NCBI GenBank assembly: GCA_003388505.1
Contig: QQVO01000015.1
Coordinates: 319,501 to 383,500 of the forward strand
Source of the DNA: Planctomycetota bacterium
GTDB taxonomy: Bacteria; Planctomycetota; Planctomycetia; Planctomycetales; Planctomycetaceae
Length of the DNA stretch: 64,000 nucleotides
Direction: 5' to 3'
Positions 35,745 through 47,088 of this stretch are shown in pieces. The translations under genes and the position numbers were made by a program. The notes under the pieces are model-generated. The model did no database searches. It was given only the letters and a program-made list of their open reading frames with translations, and had not been told where the DNA came from. How positions within the stretch are numbered: the stretch's first letter is position 1; each line of letters starts with the position of its first letter.

Positions 35745-36734
35745 ATGAGCCCTGCGCTCAAGGGGACGCTCTTCGGCTGCATTGCGGCCGTTGCGTACAC
35801 CATCACGAATATCGCACTCCGCGACGTCGCTGTTCGCCACGATCTCGGCTGGACCATCGGCGTCACCTCGCTCAAGGCTGTCCCGGCGACGGTGGCGGCC
35901 TGGATTCTTGTCGCCGTGCGGGCCCGCAGCGGACTCCCCGCTCTGCCGCCGCGTCGTTTCGTCCTGCCGCTGCTCGGAACGGCCGTGATTATGCAGTTCT
36001 GCGGCAATGTGCTGTTCCAACTGGCGCTCAGCCTGGGAGGGCTGGCGTTGACCGTTGCGCTCACGTTCGCTTCGCTGATCGTCAGCGGTGCGATCCTGGG
36101 GCGGATGATGCTGGGGGAACGGATCTCGCCGCGCACGGCCGTTTCGATGGCGATACTGATCGCCGCCGTGGTCGTGCTGCGTTTCGGCGCAGAGTCCGCA
36201 TCGCTGTCGATCCTCAAAGAGGCGTCACCGTGGACCGTCGCGCTCGCTGTTGTTGCCGGTTGCGGCGCAGGCATCGGCTACGGGCTCTCGGGAGTGGTGA
36301 TCCGTCAATGCCTGCAGCAGGGGATGTCGCACTCGGCCACGCTGGTCATTATTTCGTCGGCCGGCGTGTTTCTGCTGGCGCCCCTTGCGGTCATTCTGTT
36401 GGGAATCGACGAGGTGAAAGCAATCCCCGCCTCGCAAATCGCCACCGTGCTGGCCGGCGGCGTCTTCAACGCAATCGCCTTCTTCTCCGTCAGCGGCGCA
36501 TTCCGGTACCTGGAGGTGGTGCGGGTCAATCTGATCAACTCGGTTCAGGTCGCCATGGCGGCGCTGGCGGGCGTGTTTTTCTTCAGTGAAGCGGTCACGC
36601 CGTGGCTCGTAACCGGCAGCGCGTTGACCATCGGGGGACTGGTGCTCCTCGGCTTCCCGGAATCGCGACATTCCGCCGAGAACCCGGCGTCATCCGATGA
36701 GACCTTCACCGACGAACCCTCGCCAGCGACATGA
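35745..36734 (+). CDS. EamA/DMT-family transporter
   Basis: 329 residues from ATG 35745 with GGAG directly before it; a longer start at 35634 is possible. About ten hydrophobic helices are arranged as two EamA repeats (LFGCIAAVAYTITNIALR and IGYGLSGVVIRQCLQQG as repeat starts, GRMMLGERISPRTA and FFFSEAVTPWLVTGSAL as the conserved Glu-containing helices). The family exports or imports small metabolites; the substrate is unknown. Its stop overlaps the start of birA (ATGA), indicating co-translation. Confidence 0.9.
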   Translation: MSPALKGTLFGCIAAVAYTITNIALRDVAVRHDLGWTIGVTSLKAVPATVAAWILVAVRARSGLPALPPRRFVLPLLGTAVIMQFCGNVLFQLALSLGGLALTVALTFASLIVSGAILGRMMLGERISPRTAVSMAILIAAVVVLRFGAESASLSILKEASPWTVALAVVAGCGAGIGYGLSGVVIRQCLQQGMSHSATLVIISSAGVFLLAPLAVILLGIDEVKAIPASQIATVLAGGVFNAIAFFSVSGAFRYLEVVRVNLINSVQVAMAALAGVFFFSEAVTPWLVTGSALTIGGLVLLGFPESRHSAENPASSDETFTDEPSPAT

Positions 36735-37522
36735 CCCGGCCCGACGTTGACCCCCAGCGCGGTATCGATCCGCACCGCATCGAACGGGAGACGTACGTCA
36801 ACTCGGCCGAAGTGCACGAAGAACTCCCCTCCACCAACGACCACGCCCTCAAAATCGCAGCCGGTTCGACTCCACCCCAGTTGATTGCCGCGTTGCGGCA
36901 AACGTTCGGCCGCGGCCGCGGATCGAATCGCTGGTGGGCGGCCGACGGGGCGCTGACTTTCTCGCTCATCATCGAAACGCCGGCAGTCCCGATCGAGCGT
37001 CTCCCTCAAGTGTCGTTGACGGCCGGTTCCGCCATCGCCGACGCGGTCCAGTCCTTCGTCACCACAAACGAAGTCCGGCTCAAGTGGCCGAACGACGTCT
37101 ATCTGTCGGGACGCAAAGCAGCCGGGATCCTGGTTGAAGTTCCGCCCGGCGTGAAAGACCGCCTCGTCATCGGTGTCGGAGTGAACGTCAACAATTCGCT
37201 GGCCGGCGCACCGGACGATGTCCGCAAACGCGGCGCGGCACTCTGTGAATCCGCCGGCAGACCGCTCGATCTGACCGACGTCCTCGTCGCCATTCTGCAG
37301 AGACTCGAAACCGATCTGTCGCTCTTGGCGCATTCGTCAAGCGTTCTCGCGGAACGCTGGCGGTCCCTCTGCCTGCTGACCGGTCGCAGCGTCACGCTCA
37401 ATGACGGCACGCGGGCCGTCACCGGAACGTGCCGGGGCATCGAAGACGACGGGGCCCTCCTCATCGAAACCATCGCCGGGCCGATGCGGTACTACGGCGG
37501 GGTGATTGAGGAGTTTGGTTAG
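36731..37522 (+). CDS. birA: Biotin--[acetyl-CoA-carboxylase] ligase
   Basis: 263 residues. It has the biotinyl-5'-AMP loop in FGRGRGSNRWW (a variant of GRGRxGRxW), KWPNDVYLSGRKAAGILVE, and GVGVNVNNS. The N-terminal DNA-binding domain of E. coli BirA is absent, so this is the monofunctional class I ligase. It attaches biotin to carrier protein of acetyl-CoA carboxylase. It overlaps the EamA gene by four bases; a link with biotin or precursor transport is possible but not shown. Confidence 0.93.
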   Translation: MTRPDVDPQRGIDPHRIERETYVNSAEVHEELPSTNDHALKIAAGSTPPQLIAALRQTFGRGRGSNRWWAADGALTFSLIIETPAVPIERLPQVSLTAGSAIADAVQSFVTTNEVRLKWPNDVYLSGRKAAGILVEVPPGVKDRLVIGVGVNVNNSLAGAPDDVRKRGAALCESAGRPLDLTDVLVAILQRLETDLSLLAHSSSVLAERWRSLCLLTGRSVTLNDGTRAVTGTCRGIEDDGALLIETIAGPMRYYGGVIEEFG

Positions 37523-37630
37523 CGCAAAGGCAGACGGGCCAGCGCATGTTGCGACATCAGACGGCGTCCTGCGACCGCGCGACGAGGTCAAAGGAGATCC
37601 CGAGAATCGAGGATTCCTCCTCCGTCGCGC

Positions 37631-38260
37631 TCAATTTCCTGCACTTTTGGCCAACCGCAACATCTCGTTAAGCATCTGACTCAGCCGTGGGCACTTCTGA
37701 GCGGCAACGACCGGATCGAGCTTTCCGAACAACTCTCTTCCGTAGGTCGTCTTCTTGTAGTTCCGGCGTGTGCGGGCCTTGTAGACCTTATCCAGAAGCT
37801 TTGCCGGCGGTTCGTCGAAGTTGACGGCCTCCAGTTGTGCGATCTTTCCGGGGAGGGCGCTCTTGATGTCTGAAGGAAAAATCGTCGGTTGACTGAGCAA
37901 CCACGCCTCAAAATCATGGACGGCAAAGAACATGCGGAATCGATCGCGACCGACCTCCTTTTCGATGTGTCGGGTACCCCATTCATAGCGCTCGTCGGCA
38001 GTCTTCGCGTGACTCGGATAGAATTCGTGCGGACCGTACAAGTCGATCAACCCGATGACAGCGATGACTTGGCTCTGACGCGGTCCATCGAGATGCATCT
38101 GCGCCTTGGTCGCCACTTTTCGCAGCAGTTCAGAGTAGCCGCTGAATCGGACCACCTGGATGCCGACGTTCCGTTCGAGCTGCGGATTGAGCCATCGACT
38201 CAAGAAGTCGCCGGCCGCCAGTTTCTCGGTATCACCTTCAACGAGGAGGACGAACTTCAT
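37631..38260 (-). CDS. DUF4276 protein (TOPRIM-like), partner of the ATPase upstream
   Basis: 209 residues from ATG 38260, which overlaps the ATPase stop (ATGA) and has GGAGG upstream. It starts KFVLLVEGDTE, with Glu8 in the VEGxxE motif. D73 in GLIDLYG and a DFEAW box (D116, E118) follow, and the middle (RYEWGTRHIEKEVG) is charged. This is the DUF4276 pattern; an acidic site of this kind suggests a TOPRIM-type nuclease fold. The pairing with a COG4637-type ABC ATPase recurs in many genomes. A defence role is an inference, by analogy with OLD-like and PARIS systems. Confidence 0.82.
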   Translation of the reverse strand: MKFVLLVEGDTEKLAAGDFLSRWLNPQLERNVGIQVVRFSGYSELLRKVATKAQMHLDGPRQSQVIAVIGLIDLYGPHEFYPSHAKTADERYEWGTRHIEKEVGRDRFRMFFAVHDFEAWLLSQPTIFPSDIKSALPGKIAQLEAVNFDEPPAKLLDKVYKARTRRNYKKTTYGRELFGKLDPVVAAQKCPRLSQMLNEMLRLAKSAGN

Positions 38261-39453
38261 GTCATGGCCTCCAGTTCGCGAGACCGGTAAAGTTCGCCCA
38301 ACGTGTACTTCTGCAGCCAGAATTCCAACTCGTCGCCGCTCACCACACGCAGGTGCGTCTCGCCTTCGCGCCACTCGACGACAGTCGTTGTGGGAGGCTC
38401 TGCTCCAAAAGCATCGAGAAATTCAGGCGAATGTGTGGTCAAGATGACCTGCGTCCGCAGTGCCGCATCACGAGCGTATTCCGCGACAATGGGGAGCATC
38501 GACGGATGCAACCCCGTTTCGGGTTCGTCGATGGCAATCAGCGGGGGCGGCGACGGGTTCGCCAGGACCGCAAGAAGGAACAGGAAGCGTAGAGTCCCGT
38601 CGGAGAGGTCGGCCGCCGACTGCTCCCGTTGCAAACTCCGCCAACGCACGCGCAACTGAATCCGTTGGTCGGCGGCCGGAGGAAAGATCAATTCCTCGAA
38701 GTCGTCACTGAAGGCGGATCGAATCGCCGTGTTGACCTCGTTCTTGAAGTCACGATTCGAGGAATACAGAGTGTGCAATACTGCAATGAGATTCTGCCCT
38801 CCGGATTCAACGATCGTTTCGTTTCGTGCCACCGTGGCCTGACGCATCTCCGAGGCGCGATCAGTGTGAATATCCTCGTAGACACGCCAGTTCGCAAATC
38901 GCTGCTGGAATTCGTCAACATAGGGATTCGTTGAAACCGGACCCGCTGCAGCTGACAGGAGAGTCTCTTCTTCGTCAAGCTTCTCCTCAATCGTAACGAG
39001 CGCCTTTTCCTCTGAATCAAAAATCACCGCGCGAAGCGGTTCGCGTTCGAAGAGTTTGAACGGTTCTGGCCGTTCGTTGGTCTCGACTTTGTAGAAGTTC
39101 GCCAGCAGTTCAGAGTTAATCCGGTACGAACTCGATTTACCAACCTGATTCAGCACGATGTCGTAAGTCAGACTGTCACGTACTTCATCGCGGTGTTGCT
39201 CTACGGGCGACATCTTTGTTCGAAAACGAAGTCGATTGACGTGCCCGTCCCAAAGCAACGGGGATATCCCCCCTTCGCGCTGAATATACTTTCCGAGCCC
39301 ACCTCTTCCGGCAGTCGTCAACATCTCGAGCACGCGCAGCAGGTTGGACTTGCCGCTGCCGTTGGGTCCGATCACGACGTTGAGCCGATCTGGCTTCCAG
39401 GTCACGTGTCGCAACGAACGAAAGCCCTCAACTTCCAACTCCAGCATTCTCAT
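38257..39453 (-). CDS. ABC-type AAA_21 ATPase (COG4637-like)
   Basis: 398 residues. Walker A is GPNGSGKS (29-36), the ABC signature is LSDGTLRF, Walker B is LIAIDEPETGLHPS and the H-loop is LTTHSPEFLD. The start MRMLELEVEGFRSL is typical of SMC-like/OLD ATPases, and there is no membrane domain. The gene overlaps the DUF4276 gene by four bases. A 60-base sample (38941-39000) is 32/60 GC against 43/60 in leuC (40021-40080), consistent with acquisition from elsewhere. The pair sits between birA and leuC and probably senses or binds DNA ends or phage proteins (inference). Confidence 0.92.
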   Translation of the reverse strand: MRMLELEVEGFRSLRHVTWKPDRLNVVIGPNGSGKSNLLRVLEMLTTAGRGGLGKYIQREGGISPLLWDGHVNRLRFRTKMSPVEQHRDEVRDSLTYDIVLNQVGKSSSYRINSELLANFYKVETNERPEPFKLFEREPLRAVIFDSEEKALVTIEEKLDEEETLLSAAAGPVSTNPYVDEFQQRFANWRVYEDIHTDRASEMRQATVARNETIVESGGQNLIAVLHTLYSSNRDFKNEVNTAIRSAFSDDFEELIFPPAADQRIQLRVRWRSLQREQSAADLSDGTLRFLFLLAVLANPSPPPLIAIDEPETGLHPSMLPIVAEYARDAALRTQVILTTHSPEFLDAFGAEPPTTTVVEWREGETHLRVVSGDELEFWLQKYTLGELYRSRELEAMT

Positions 39454-39689
39454 TTCTGTCTACCCCTGTTTGCTCTTCACTCGTTGCTAACCAGTTTCAA
39501 CGAGTATTTCGCTGCGATTCAATGTGATCGATCACGCTGGAGCCCAGATTGGCAGCACGATACCGTTGTAGACCAATCGATCCGCGGCGAGCGGCGTGAT
39601 ATATTCTACCCTTTCCACGAACCACATGGCATTGACGGATGTCTGCGAATCTGTCCGCCGACCATCCTCGTATTCGAGAAACAGCAGCA

Positions 39690-41111
<1,422 letters not shown>

Positions 41112-41146
41112 GATTGGTATAGCGCCCAGTCGTAGGAGACCTGTCA

Positions 41147-41695
41147 ATGGCGACCGAAACGACACTCATGACTGCCGAGGAGTACGCCAAACTCCATCCG
41201 GATTCGGACTCCGAACTCGTGCGCGGAGTGGTGATTGAAACGGTTCGACCAGGAGGGCGGCACGGAGAAGTCTGCAGCAATGTCGTTATCGAAGTCGGCG
41301 TATGGGCGAGAGCGAATCAGGCTGGAACTGTCGTCTGCAACGACAGCGGCGTCATCACGGAGCGCAACCCCGACACAGTCCGCGGACTCGACGCTTACTT
41401 CATCAGCACCGATCGAATTCCGGACGAAGGTCTCCCGGAAGGCTGGCTCGAAATCCCTCCGGACCTCTGCGTGGAGGTGCTTTCACCAAACGACCGTTGG
41501 AACGACGTGCTCGCGAAGACCAGCGAGTACCTCACAATGGGAGTCCGCGAAGTCTGGATTGTTGACCCGGAGGAGGCAGGCGTCCACATCTATGTCGCCG
41601 ACGCTCCTCCCCGCGACGTTCGCTCGGGTGCGACCTTGTCATCTCCCATCCTGCCAGGATTCGCAAGCGATCCCAAGGCGTTTTTCGAGGCCTGA
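41147..41695 (+). CDS. Uma2-family (DUF820) putative endonuclease
   Basis: 182 residues from ATG 41147 with GGAG upstream. The PD-(D/E)xK-like core is visible: ELVRGVV with its Glu, then LDAYFIS, DLCVEVLSPND and the conserved lysine in LAKTSEYLTMGVREVWIVDPE. Uma2 proteins are very numerous in planctomycetes and cyanobacteria; a nuclease role is predicted by fold only. It lies 35 bases after leuC and is probably an insertion into the leuCD operon, keeping the same orientation. Confidence 0.9.
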   Translation: MATETTLMTAEEYAKLHPDSDSELVRGVVIETVRPGGRHGEVCSNVVIEVGVWARANQAGTVVCNDSGVITERNPDTVRGLDAYFISTDRIPDEGLPEGWLEIPPDLCVEVLSPNDRWNDVLAKTSEYLTMGVREVWIVDPEEAGVHIYVADAPPRDVRSGATLSSPILPGFASDPKAFFEA

Positions 41696-41701
41696 TCGGA
41701 A

Positions 41702-42208
41702 ATGCATTCGCCGCTGATGCCCATGAATCCCCGATTGATTCCGCTGCTGCTCTGCCTGTCGCTGATGGGATGCGGGCAGAGCGACGGTCAGATCAAGGAG
41801 GTCTTCGGCAGTTCGCAGGCCATCGAGACCGTCCGGAACGCCACAGCGGTCACCGCATACCGTCTCGAGTCCTATCCACAGCAGTCGTTTGACGATTACG
41901 AAATGACGGCTGGACCCGTCAGCGTTCCGGAAAATCTCTCCGCGGAGCTTCAAACTCTGCTGCTTGATCCGGGCGCCTACTTCTGGGAGACAGACGTCGC
42001 TTGCGAACCGTTGTATGGAGTGCGAATCGAGTTCCAGCGAGATGACGATCTCGTCGATGCGTTCTTCTGCTTCGAGTGCGACATTCTCACGATCTACCAC
42101 AATTATCAGGTCGTTGGTGGAGAAGAAATCGACGATATCCGCAGCGACCTCATCGAGGTCATGCAGCCGCTGTTCCCCGATGACGAAGCGATTCAATCGC
42201 TCGAATAG
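41702..42208 (+). CDS. Small lipoprotein of unknown function
   Basis: 168 residues. The signal ends in the lipobox LMGC. The mature domain (about 140 residues) has an aromatic and acidic surface (YRLESYPQQSFDDYEM, RDDDLVDAFFCFECDILTIYHNYQVVGG) and a compact size. I do not recognise the family, but similar small lipoproteins of planctomycetes read like this. Six bases separate it from the Uma2 stop, so it is part of the same transcript between leuC and leuD. Confidence 0.75.
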   Translation: MHSPLMPMNPRLIPLLLCLSLMGCGQSDGQIKEVFGSSQAIETVRNATAVTAYRLESYPQQSFDDYEMTAGPVSVPENLSAELQTLLLDPGAYFWETDVACEPLYGVRIEFQRDDDLVDAFFCFECDILTIYHNYQVVGGEEIDDIRSDLIEVMQPLFPDDEAIQSLE

Positions 42209-42239
42209 CCCCGGCCCAAAGGTTTGAAAGCCCCGCAAC

Positions 42240-42836
42240 ATGCCCAGTGAAATCACCACCGTCACCGGTACCGCCGTCCATCTCCTCCTCGACGACATCG
42301 ACACCGACCGCATCATCCCGGCCCGGTACCTGCGCTGCGTCAGCTTCGACGGTCTCCACGACCACGTCTTCAAAGACGACCGCGAGCACGACCCGAACCA
42401 TCCGTTCAACGATGAGCGGCATCAGGACGCCGAGATCCTCCTCGCCGGCCGCAACTTCGGCTGCGGGTCCAGCAGGGAGCACGCGCCACAGTCGCTGATG
42501 CGCTGGGGGATCCGCGCCATCGTCGCCGAATCCTACGCCGAGATATTCTTCGGCAACTGCACCTCGCTCGGCATCCCCGCCGTCACCGCCTCCCGCGAAG
42601 ACTTGGAGAAGCTCGTCGAAACCGTCAAAGCCGATCCCGCCGCCCAACTGACGGTCGACATCGAGAAGAAGCAACTCACCGATGGCGACACCACGATCCC
42701 GATCGACATCCCCGAAAGCGCCCGGCACGCCCTCGTCACCGGGCAGTGGGACTTCCTCAGCCAACTCGTCGAAAACCGCGACGCCGTCAAAACAACCGCC
42801 GAGCGAATCCCCTACATGAGCGGTTATGCCAACTGA
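42240..42836 (+). CDS. leuD: 3-isopropylmalate dehydratase small subunit
   Basis: 198 residues. [16 protein letters not shown] and [35 protein letters not shown] are the LeuD/aconitase swivel-domain motifs. It acts with LeuC in leucine biosynthesis and has no Fe-S ligands itself. The length matches the family (about 200). Confidence 0.96.
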   Translation: MPSEITTVTGTAVHLLLDDIDTDRIIPARYLRCVSFDGLHDHVFKDDREHDPNHPFNDERHQDAEILLAGRNFGCGSSREHAPQSLMRWGIRAIVAESYAEIFFGNCTSLGIPAVTASREDLEKLVETVKADPAAQLTVDIEKKQLTDGDTTIPIDIPESARHALVTGQWDFLSQLVENRDAVKTTAERIPYMSGYAN

Positions 42837-43240
42837 CCGGCCGGGCGTTCCAACCGATCGGACACGTTGTGCCTGGAATCCGCAGCGCACCGCGTGACAG
42901 CGACTCTTCGCTGCGGCAAACCTCCCAAGTCCCTCAGATCTTCCGCGCCCGGTTGGCGGACCACAACGGCACAAAGAACACCAGGAAAGTGCCAGGCAAT
43001 GTGAATTCCAAAGGCCGACGAATCCACGGACCCGGCCTCGTGCCTTGGCTTCGTGTCTTCGTGGTTCACAAACGATGTCACAGCAGCGATGCGCGCGCTT
43101 ATCCAAACCTGCTACAGAAACGTCGACGCCAGGTTCGTCTGTCCCGAGAATGGAGCAGAGCCCTGGCGGCCGGAGTGACTGCTTCGGATCGAATCGCCTG
43201 CGGATGACGCGGCAGACTGGCAAATCCGGCAGCGACCCGC
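42837..43240. other. Intergenic region
   Basis: About 400 bases between leuD and a convergent small membrane-protein gene. No gene is recognised. It holds a CTTCGTGTCTTCGTGGTTCA run (43049-43068) of the dispersed CCACGAAGACACGAAG repeat type that is widespread in planctomycete and proteobacterial genomes. Confidence 0.4.
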
Positions 43241-43678
43241 TCACTCACTCAGCAGCTTCTCCGAGAGCCGGGCCATCTCGGGACGATCTCCCCGCTGGAC
43301 CGCCAGAAACAATTTCACTTCCAGCGACCAGATCAGCGTCCGTACGAAAAACAGCATCACCAGCGCGTCGCAGAAGGTCGACACACCCCGCAGTGTGTCC
43401 ACTCGAAACATTCCCGGCGCCAGCATCGCCATCACTGTCCCCCCCACCCAGAACAGGACGATGCAAAGCCACCGCGCCGCGTTGGATCCGTTGTACAGCC
43501 ACCAGAACAACAGCACTGTGAGAATGAAACGAACAATCTGCTGCGGAAGCCGATCCGTTCCCACGAACTGCAGATAGCTCACAAACACGCCGAGAGACAC
43601 GGTAAACCACAGCGCCATGTACTTCAGCAGCCGCTTCCGACCAACCTCCGCCCGACCTGCCAGAAACTCAGCGTCCAC
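43241..43678 (-). CDS. Small membrane protein of unknown function
   Basis: 145 residues from a GTG at 43678 (GAGATGG upstream). Four hydrophobic segments are visible: LWFTVSLGVFVSYLQFVG, IVRFILTVLLFWWLYNGS, WLCIVLFWVGGTVMAML, and TFCDALVMLFFVRTLIW, with a charged tail. No family is recognised. Confidence 0.65.
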   Translation of the reverse strand: MDAEFLAGRAEVGRKRLLKYMALWFTVSLGVFVSYLQFVGTDRLPQQIVRFILTVLLFWWLYNGSNAARWLCIVLFWVGGTVMAMLAPGMFRVDTLRGVSTFCDALVMLFFVRTLIWSLEVKLFLAVQRGDRPEMARLSEKLLSE

Positions 43679-43788
43679 AACGCCATCTCGCGTTCGATTC
43701 AGAGGCCCTCAACGGTGGGATCGCTTGCAGCCTCAATCCGCGGCAACCCGCCAGGCCCGCGTCATCAGCGGCCTATTCCGCAGTTCAA

Positions 43789-46557
43789 TCAGTCCCCTTT
43801 TCGCAAGAGATCCCGCAGCACCTTGTGCAGAATCCCGCCGTTGCGGTAGTACTCGACCTCGACAGGCGTGTCGATCCGGCAGGTCGTCACGAAATGCGTC
43901 TCGCTGCCGTCCGCTTTCCGGGCGGTGACTTCCACCGCCTGCCGTGGCTGGAGTTCGTCGTCGAGTGAAATCTCGAACGTCTCCGTCCCGTCCAGTTCCA
44001 GCGCCTCCCGGCTTTCCCCTTCGCGGAACTGCAGCGGCAGCACCCCCATGCCGACCAGGTTCGACCGGTGGATCCGCTCGAAGCTCTCGGCAATCACCGC
44101 GCGGATCCCCAGCAGATACGTCCCCTTCGCGGCCCAGTCGCGGGACGACCCGGTGCCGTACTCCTTGCCTGCAAGAGCGACCAGCGGCGTGTCGTCCGCC
44201 TTGTACTTCATCGCGGCTTCGTAGATCGAATTCTGTTCGCCCGTCGGCAAATAGACGGTCACTCCGCCCTCGGTGTCGGGTGCGAGCAGGTTTCGCAGCC
44301 GGATGTTGGCGAACGTCCCGCGCGTCATCACCCGGTCGTTCCCTCGCCGGGAACCGTAGCTGTTGAAGTCCAACTTGCTCACACCCTGTTCCTGCAGGAA
44401 CAGTCCTGCCGGCGAATCGGCCTTGATCGATCCCGCCGGGCTGATGTGATCGGTTGTGGTCGAGTCGCCGACCGAAACAAGACACCGCGCGCCGGAAATG
44501 CTCTCGATCGGCGCGGGTTCCACCGGCATGTCCACAAAGAAGGGCGGTTCCTGAATGTATGTGCTCGCTTCGTCCCACTCGTACAGGTCGCCGGTCGGCG
44601 CGTCGACCTGCTGCCACTCCTCCGGACCGTCGGTCGCGTGCGAGTATTCGCGCTGGAACATTTCGGGGGACATCGACGACGCCAGCGTATCGGCAATCTC
44701 TTGCTGCGACGGCCAGATGTCCTTGAGATAGACTTCGCTCCCGTCACTGCCGGTTCCAATCGGTTCGGTCGACAGGTCGATGTCGGTCGTTCCCGCCAGG
44801 GCATAGGCCACCACCAGGGGCGGGCTCGCCAGGTAGTTCGCCTTCACATGCTGGTTGACGCGGCCCTCAAAGTTTCGGTTGCCCGACAAAACCGAGCAGA
44901 CGACCAGATCGTGCTCCTGCACGGCGTCGGCGATCGGATCGGGCAGCGGTCCGCTGTTCCCGATGCACGTCGTGCAGCCGTAGCCCACCAGGTTGAACCC
45001 AAGCTGATCGAGATAGGCGTCCAGCCCTGATTTCTCCAGGTACTCGGTCACCACCCGGCTGCCGGGCGCCAGGCTGGTCTTCACCCAGGGTTGGCGCTGG
45101 AGGCCCTTGTCGACCGCGTTCCGGGCGAGCAAGCCCGCGCCCAGCATCACGGACGGATTGCTCGTGTTGGTGCAACTGGTGATGGCGGCGATCACCACGT
45201 GCCCGTGCTTGAGGTCGAACCGCTCGCCGCCATACTCGACTTCCAAGCCGTCAAGACCGGGGTCGGCGGCAACCGTTGTCGCGGTCGCCGTCGCCACCGC
45301 TCCGCCCCCCTCATCCGCCATACTCTGCGGCGTCGAGTCTTGCGTGGGGGCCGACTTGCCGAAGGTATTGCTCAGATCCTGCCGCCACTGCTGCTGCATG
45401 GCGCTCAGCAGAATCCGGTCCTGCGGCCGTTTGGGGCCCGCCATCGAAGGCTCGATCGCCGACATGTCGAGTTCGAGCGTGCTGGAGAAGCGCGGCTGCG
45501 GCGATTCCGCCGTGCGGAAGAGTTGCTGCTCTTTGTAATACCGCTCAACGAGATCGATCTGCTCCGCCGACCTGCCGGTCCGCTGCAGATACCGCAGCGT
45601 CTCGTCATCGACCGGGAAAAACCCGATCGTCGCTCCGTATTCCGGCGCCATGTTGGCGATTGTCGCGCGGTCCGGCAGGGACATGGCGTCCAGCCCGGGT
45701 CCGAAGAATTCCACGAACTTCCCGACGACGCCGTGCTGTCGCAGCATCTGCGTGACGGTCAGCACCAGGTCGGTCGCCGTCGCTCCCTCCGGAAGCCGGC
45801 CGGACAGTTTGAATCCGACCACCTCGGGCAGCAGCATGTAAATCGGCTGGCCCAGCATCACCGCCTCGGCTTCGATGCCGCCGACGCCCCAGCCGACGAC
45901 GCCGAGCCCGTTAATCATCGTTGTGTGCGAATCGGTTCCCACCAGCGAATCGGGATAGGCTGTCCCCCCTTCGGTGAGAACACCTGTCGCCAGATATTCC
46001 AGATTGACCTGATGCACGATCCCCGTCGCCGGCGGAATCACGCGGAAGTTCTCAAACGCCTGCTGCCCCCATTTCAGGAACTGATACCTCTCGGCGTTCC
46101 GCTCGAATTCCTTGTCGACGTTGAACTGCAGCGCCAGCGGCGTCGCGAACTGGTCCACCTGCACGCTGTGATCGATGACGAGATCGCACGGCACCAGCGG
46201 GTTGATCTTCTGTGGATCGCCCCCCATCCGCACCATCGCCGCACGCAGCGCCGCCAGATCGACGATCGCCGGCACGCCTGTAAAGTCTTGGAGCACCACC
46301 CGGCCCGGCTTGAACGGAATCTCGGCCGACTTCGGCGACGCGGCGTCCCACTCCGCCACGTTCACGACGTCCTCTTCACTGACGACGAATCCGTCGACGT
46401 TTCGCAGGCACGCTTCCAGCAGCACCCGCAGCGAGAAAGGCAGGCTCGCGACGTCGCCCACCCCGTCGTCGACCAGCGTCGTTAACTTGTAGATCGTAAA
46501 ATCGCCGGCAGCGGTCGACAGCTTCGCGGCCGCATGGAACGGATTGGTCTCTGGCAT
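43789..46557 (-). CDS. acnA: Aconitate hydratase
   Basis: 922 residues from ATG 46557 (GAGGGAG upstream). The Fe-S cysteines lie in [11 protein letters not shown] and [59 protein letters not shown] and [12 protein letters not shown] are AcnA/IRP-type motifs. It interconverts citrate and isocitrate in the TCA cycle. A linker of about 30 residues rich in Ala and Thr ([17 protein letters not shown]) is unusual for the family and falls between domains 1-3 and the rest. No riboswitch or iron-responsive element was recognised upstream. Confidence 0.97.
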   Translation of the reverse strand: MPETNPFHAAAKLSTAAGDFTIYKLTTLVDDGVGDVASLPFSLRVLLEACLRNVDGFVVSEEDVVNVAEWDAASPKSAEIPFKPGRVVLQDFTGVPAIVDLAALRAAMVRMGGDPQKINPLVPCDLVIDHSVQVDQFATPLALQFNVDKEFERNAERYQFLKWGQQAFENFRVIPPATGIVHQVNLEYLATGVLTEGGTAYPDSLVGTDSHTTMINGLGVVGWGVGGIEAEAVMLGQPIYMLLPEVVGFKLSGRLPEGATATDLVLTVTQMLRQHGVVGKFVEFFGPGLDAMSLPDRATIANMAPEYGATIGFFPVDDETLRYLQRTGRSAEQIDLVERYYKEQQLFRTAESPQPRFSSTLELDMSAIEPSMAGPKRPQDRILLSAMQQQWRQDLSNTFGKSAPTQDSTPQSMADEGGGAVATATATTVAADPGLDGLEVEYGGERFDLKHGHVVIAAITSCTNTSNPSVMLGAGLLARNAVDKGLQRQPWVKTSLAPGSRVVTEYLEKSGLDAYLDQLGFNLVGYGCTTCIGNSGPLPDPIADAVQEHDLVVCSVLSGNRNFEGRVNQHVKANYLASPPLVVAYALAGTTDIDLSTEPIGTGSDGSEVYLKDIWPSQQEIADTLASSMSPEMFQREYSHATDGPEEWQQVDAPTGDLYEWDEASTYIQEPPFFVDMPVEPAPIESISGARCLVSVGDSTTTDHISPAGSIKADSPAGLFLQEQGVSKLDFNSYGSRRGNDRVMTRGTFANIRLRNLLAPDTEGGVTVYLPTGEQNSIYEAAMKYKADDTPLVALAGKEYGTGSSRDWAAKGTYLLGIRAVIAESFERIHRSNLVGMGVLPLQFREGESREALELDGTETFEISLDDELQPRQAVEVTARKADGSETHFVTTCRIDTPVEVEYYRNGGILHKVLRDLLRKGD

Positions 46558-47088
46558 GACTCTCAAACTCCCTCGATCACTCCGCGCGGAATTCGCAGGC
46601 CGCGCTCGGTCGTGCAGATTCAGAAATTCTTGAATGCTTGATTTATTCCCTATTTAGCAGAAGGGTGCGACGCCGAGAAGTGGTGCAGCTCTTGTCCACG
46701 CATGCAAGGAGCGGCAGCGCTCGGCATCCTGCGATGTCGATTTCGCGCGGCGAGCGGAGCGGCGGAAGCGGTCGACGATTTACAAGGCACTCGACGGGAT
46801 GGACCGTTTGCCAGACTCGATTCCCATTCGCCACTGCACGGGAATTGCCCGTTCCGCAGCCCGTTCCTGACGCCGGAAAAATACGTCGCGCGTCGAATTC
46901 GCGGGAGTTTTTTCGCCCGATCCAGATTCCTGGAGGGGTTTGTTAATTCCGGCCTGCCGAGGCTTGCGACCGGTTTCCGCCGGGCGTACGCTGCTTTTCG
47001 TCGGACCAGGGACGATGTCCGGGGTAAGCAGCCGGGGCGGCCGTTCGGGAACTTCCCGCTCCACCCTTCAGGAAGATGGACATCGTCG
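46558..47088. other. 530-base intergenic region between acnA and a small plus-strand gene
   Basis: It must hold the divergent promoters. An open frame covers much of it on the plus strand, but its composition (Arg and Pro rich, no ribosome-binding site) does not support coding. I see no RNA structure of note. Confidence 0.35.

Noticed and set aside
45091-46485. 464-codon open frame on the plus strand
   Set aside because: Antisense to acnA, His/Arg-rich with no domain.
46702-47088. Upstream extension of the small plus-strand protein
   Set aside because: Arg/Ser/Phe-rich residues without conserved features; a later ATG gives a compact protein.
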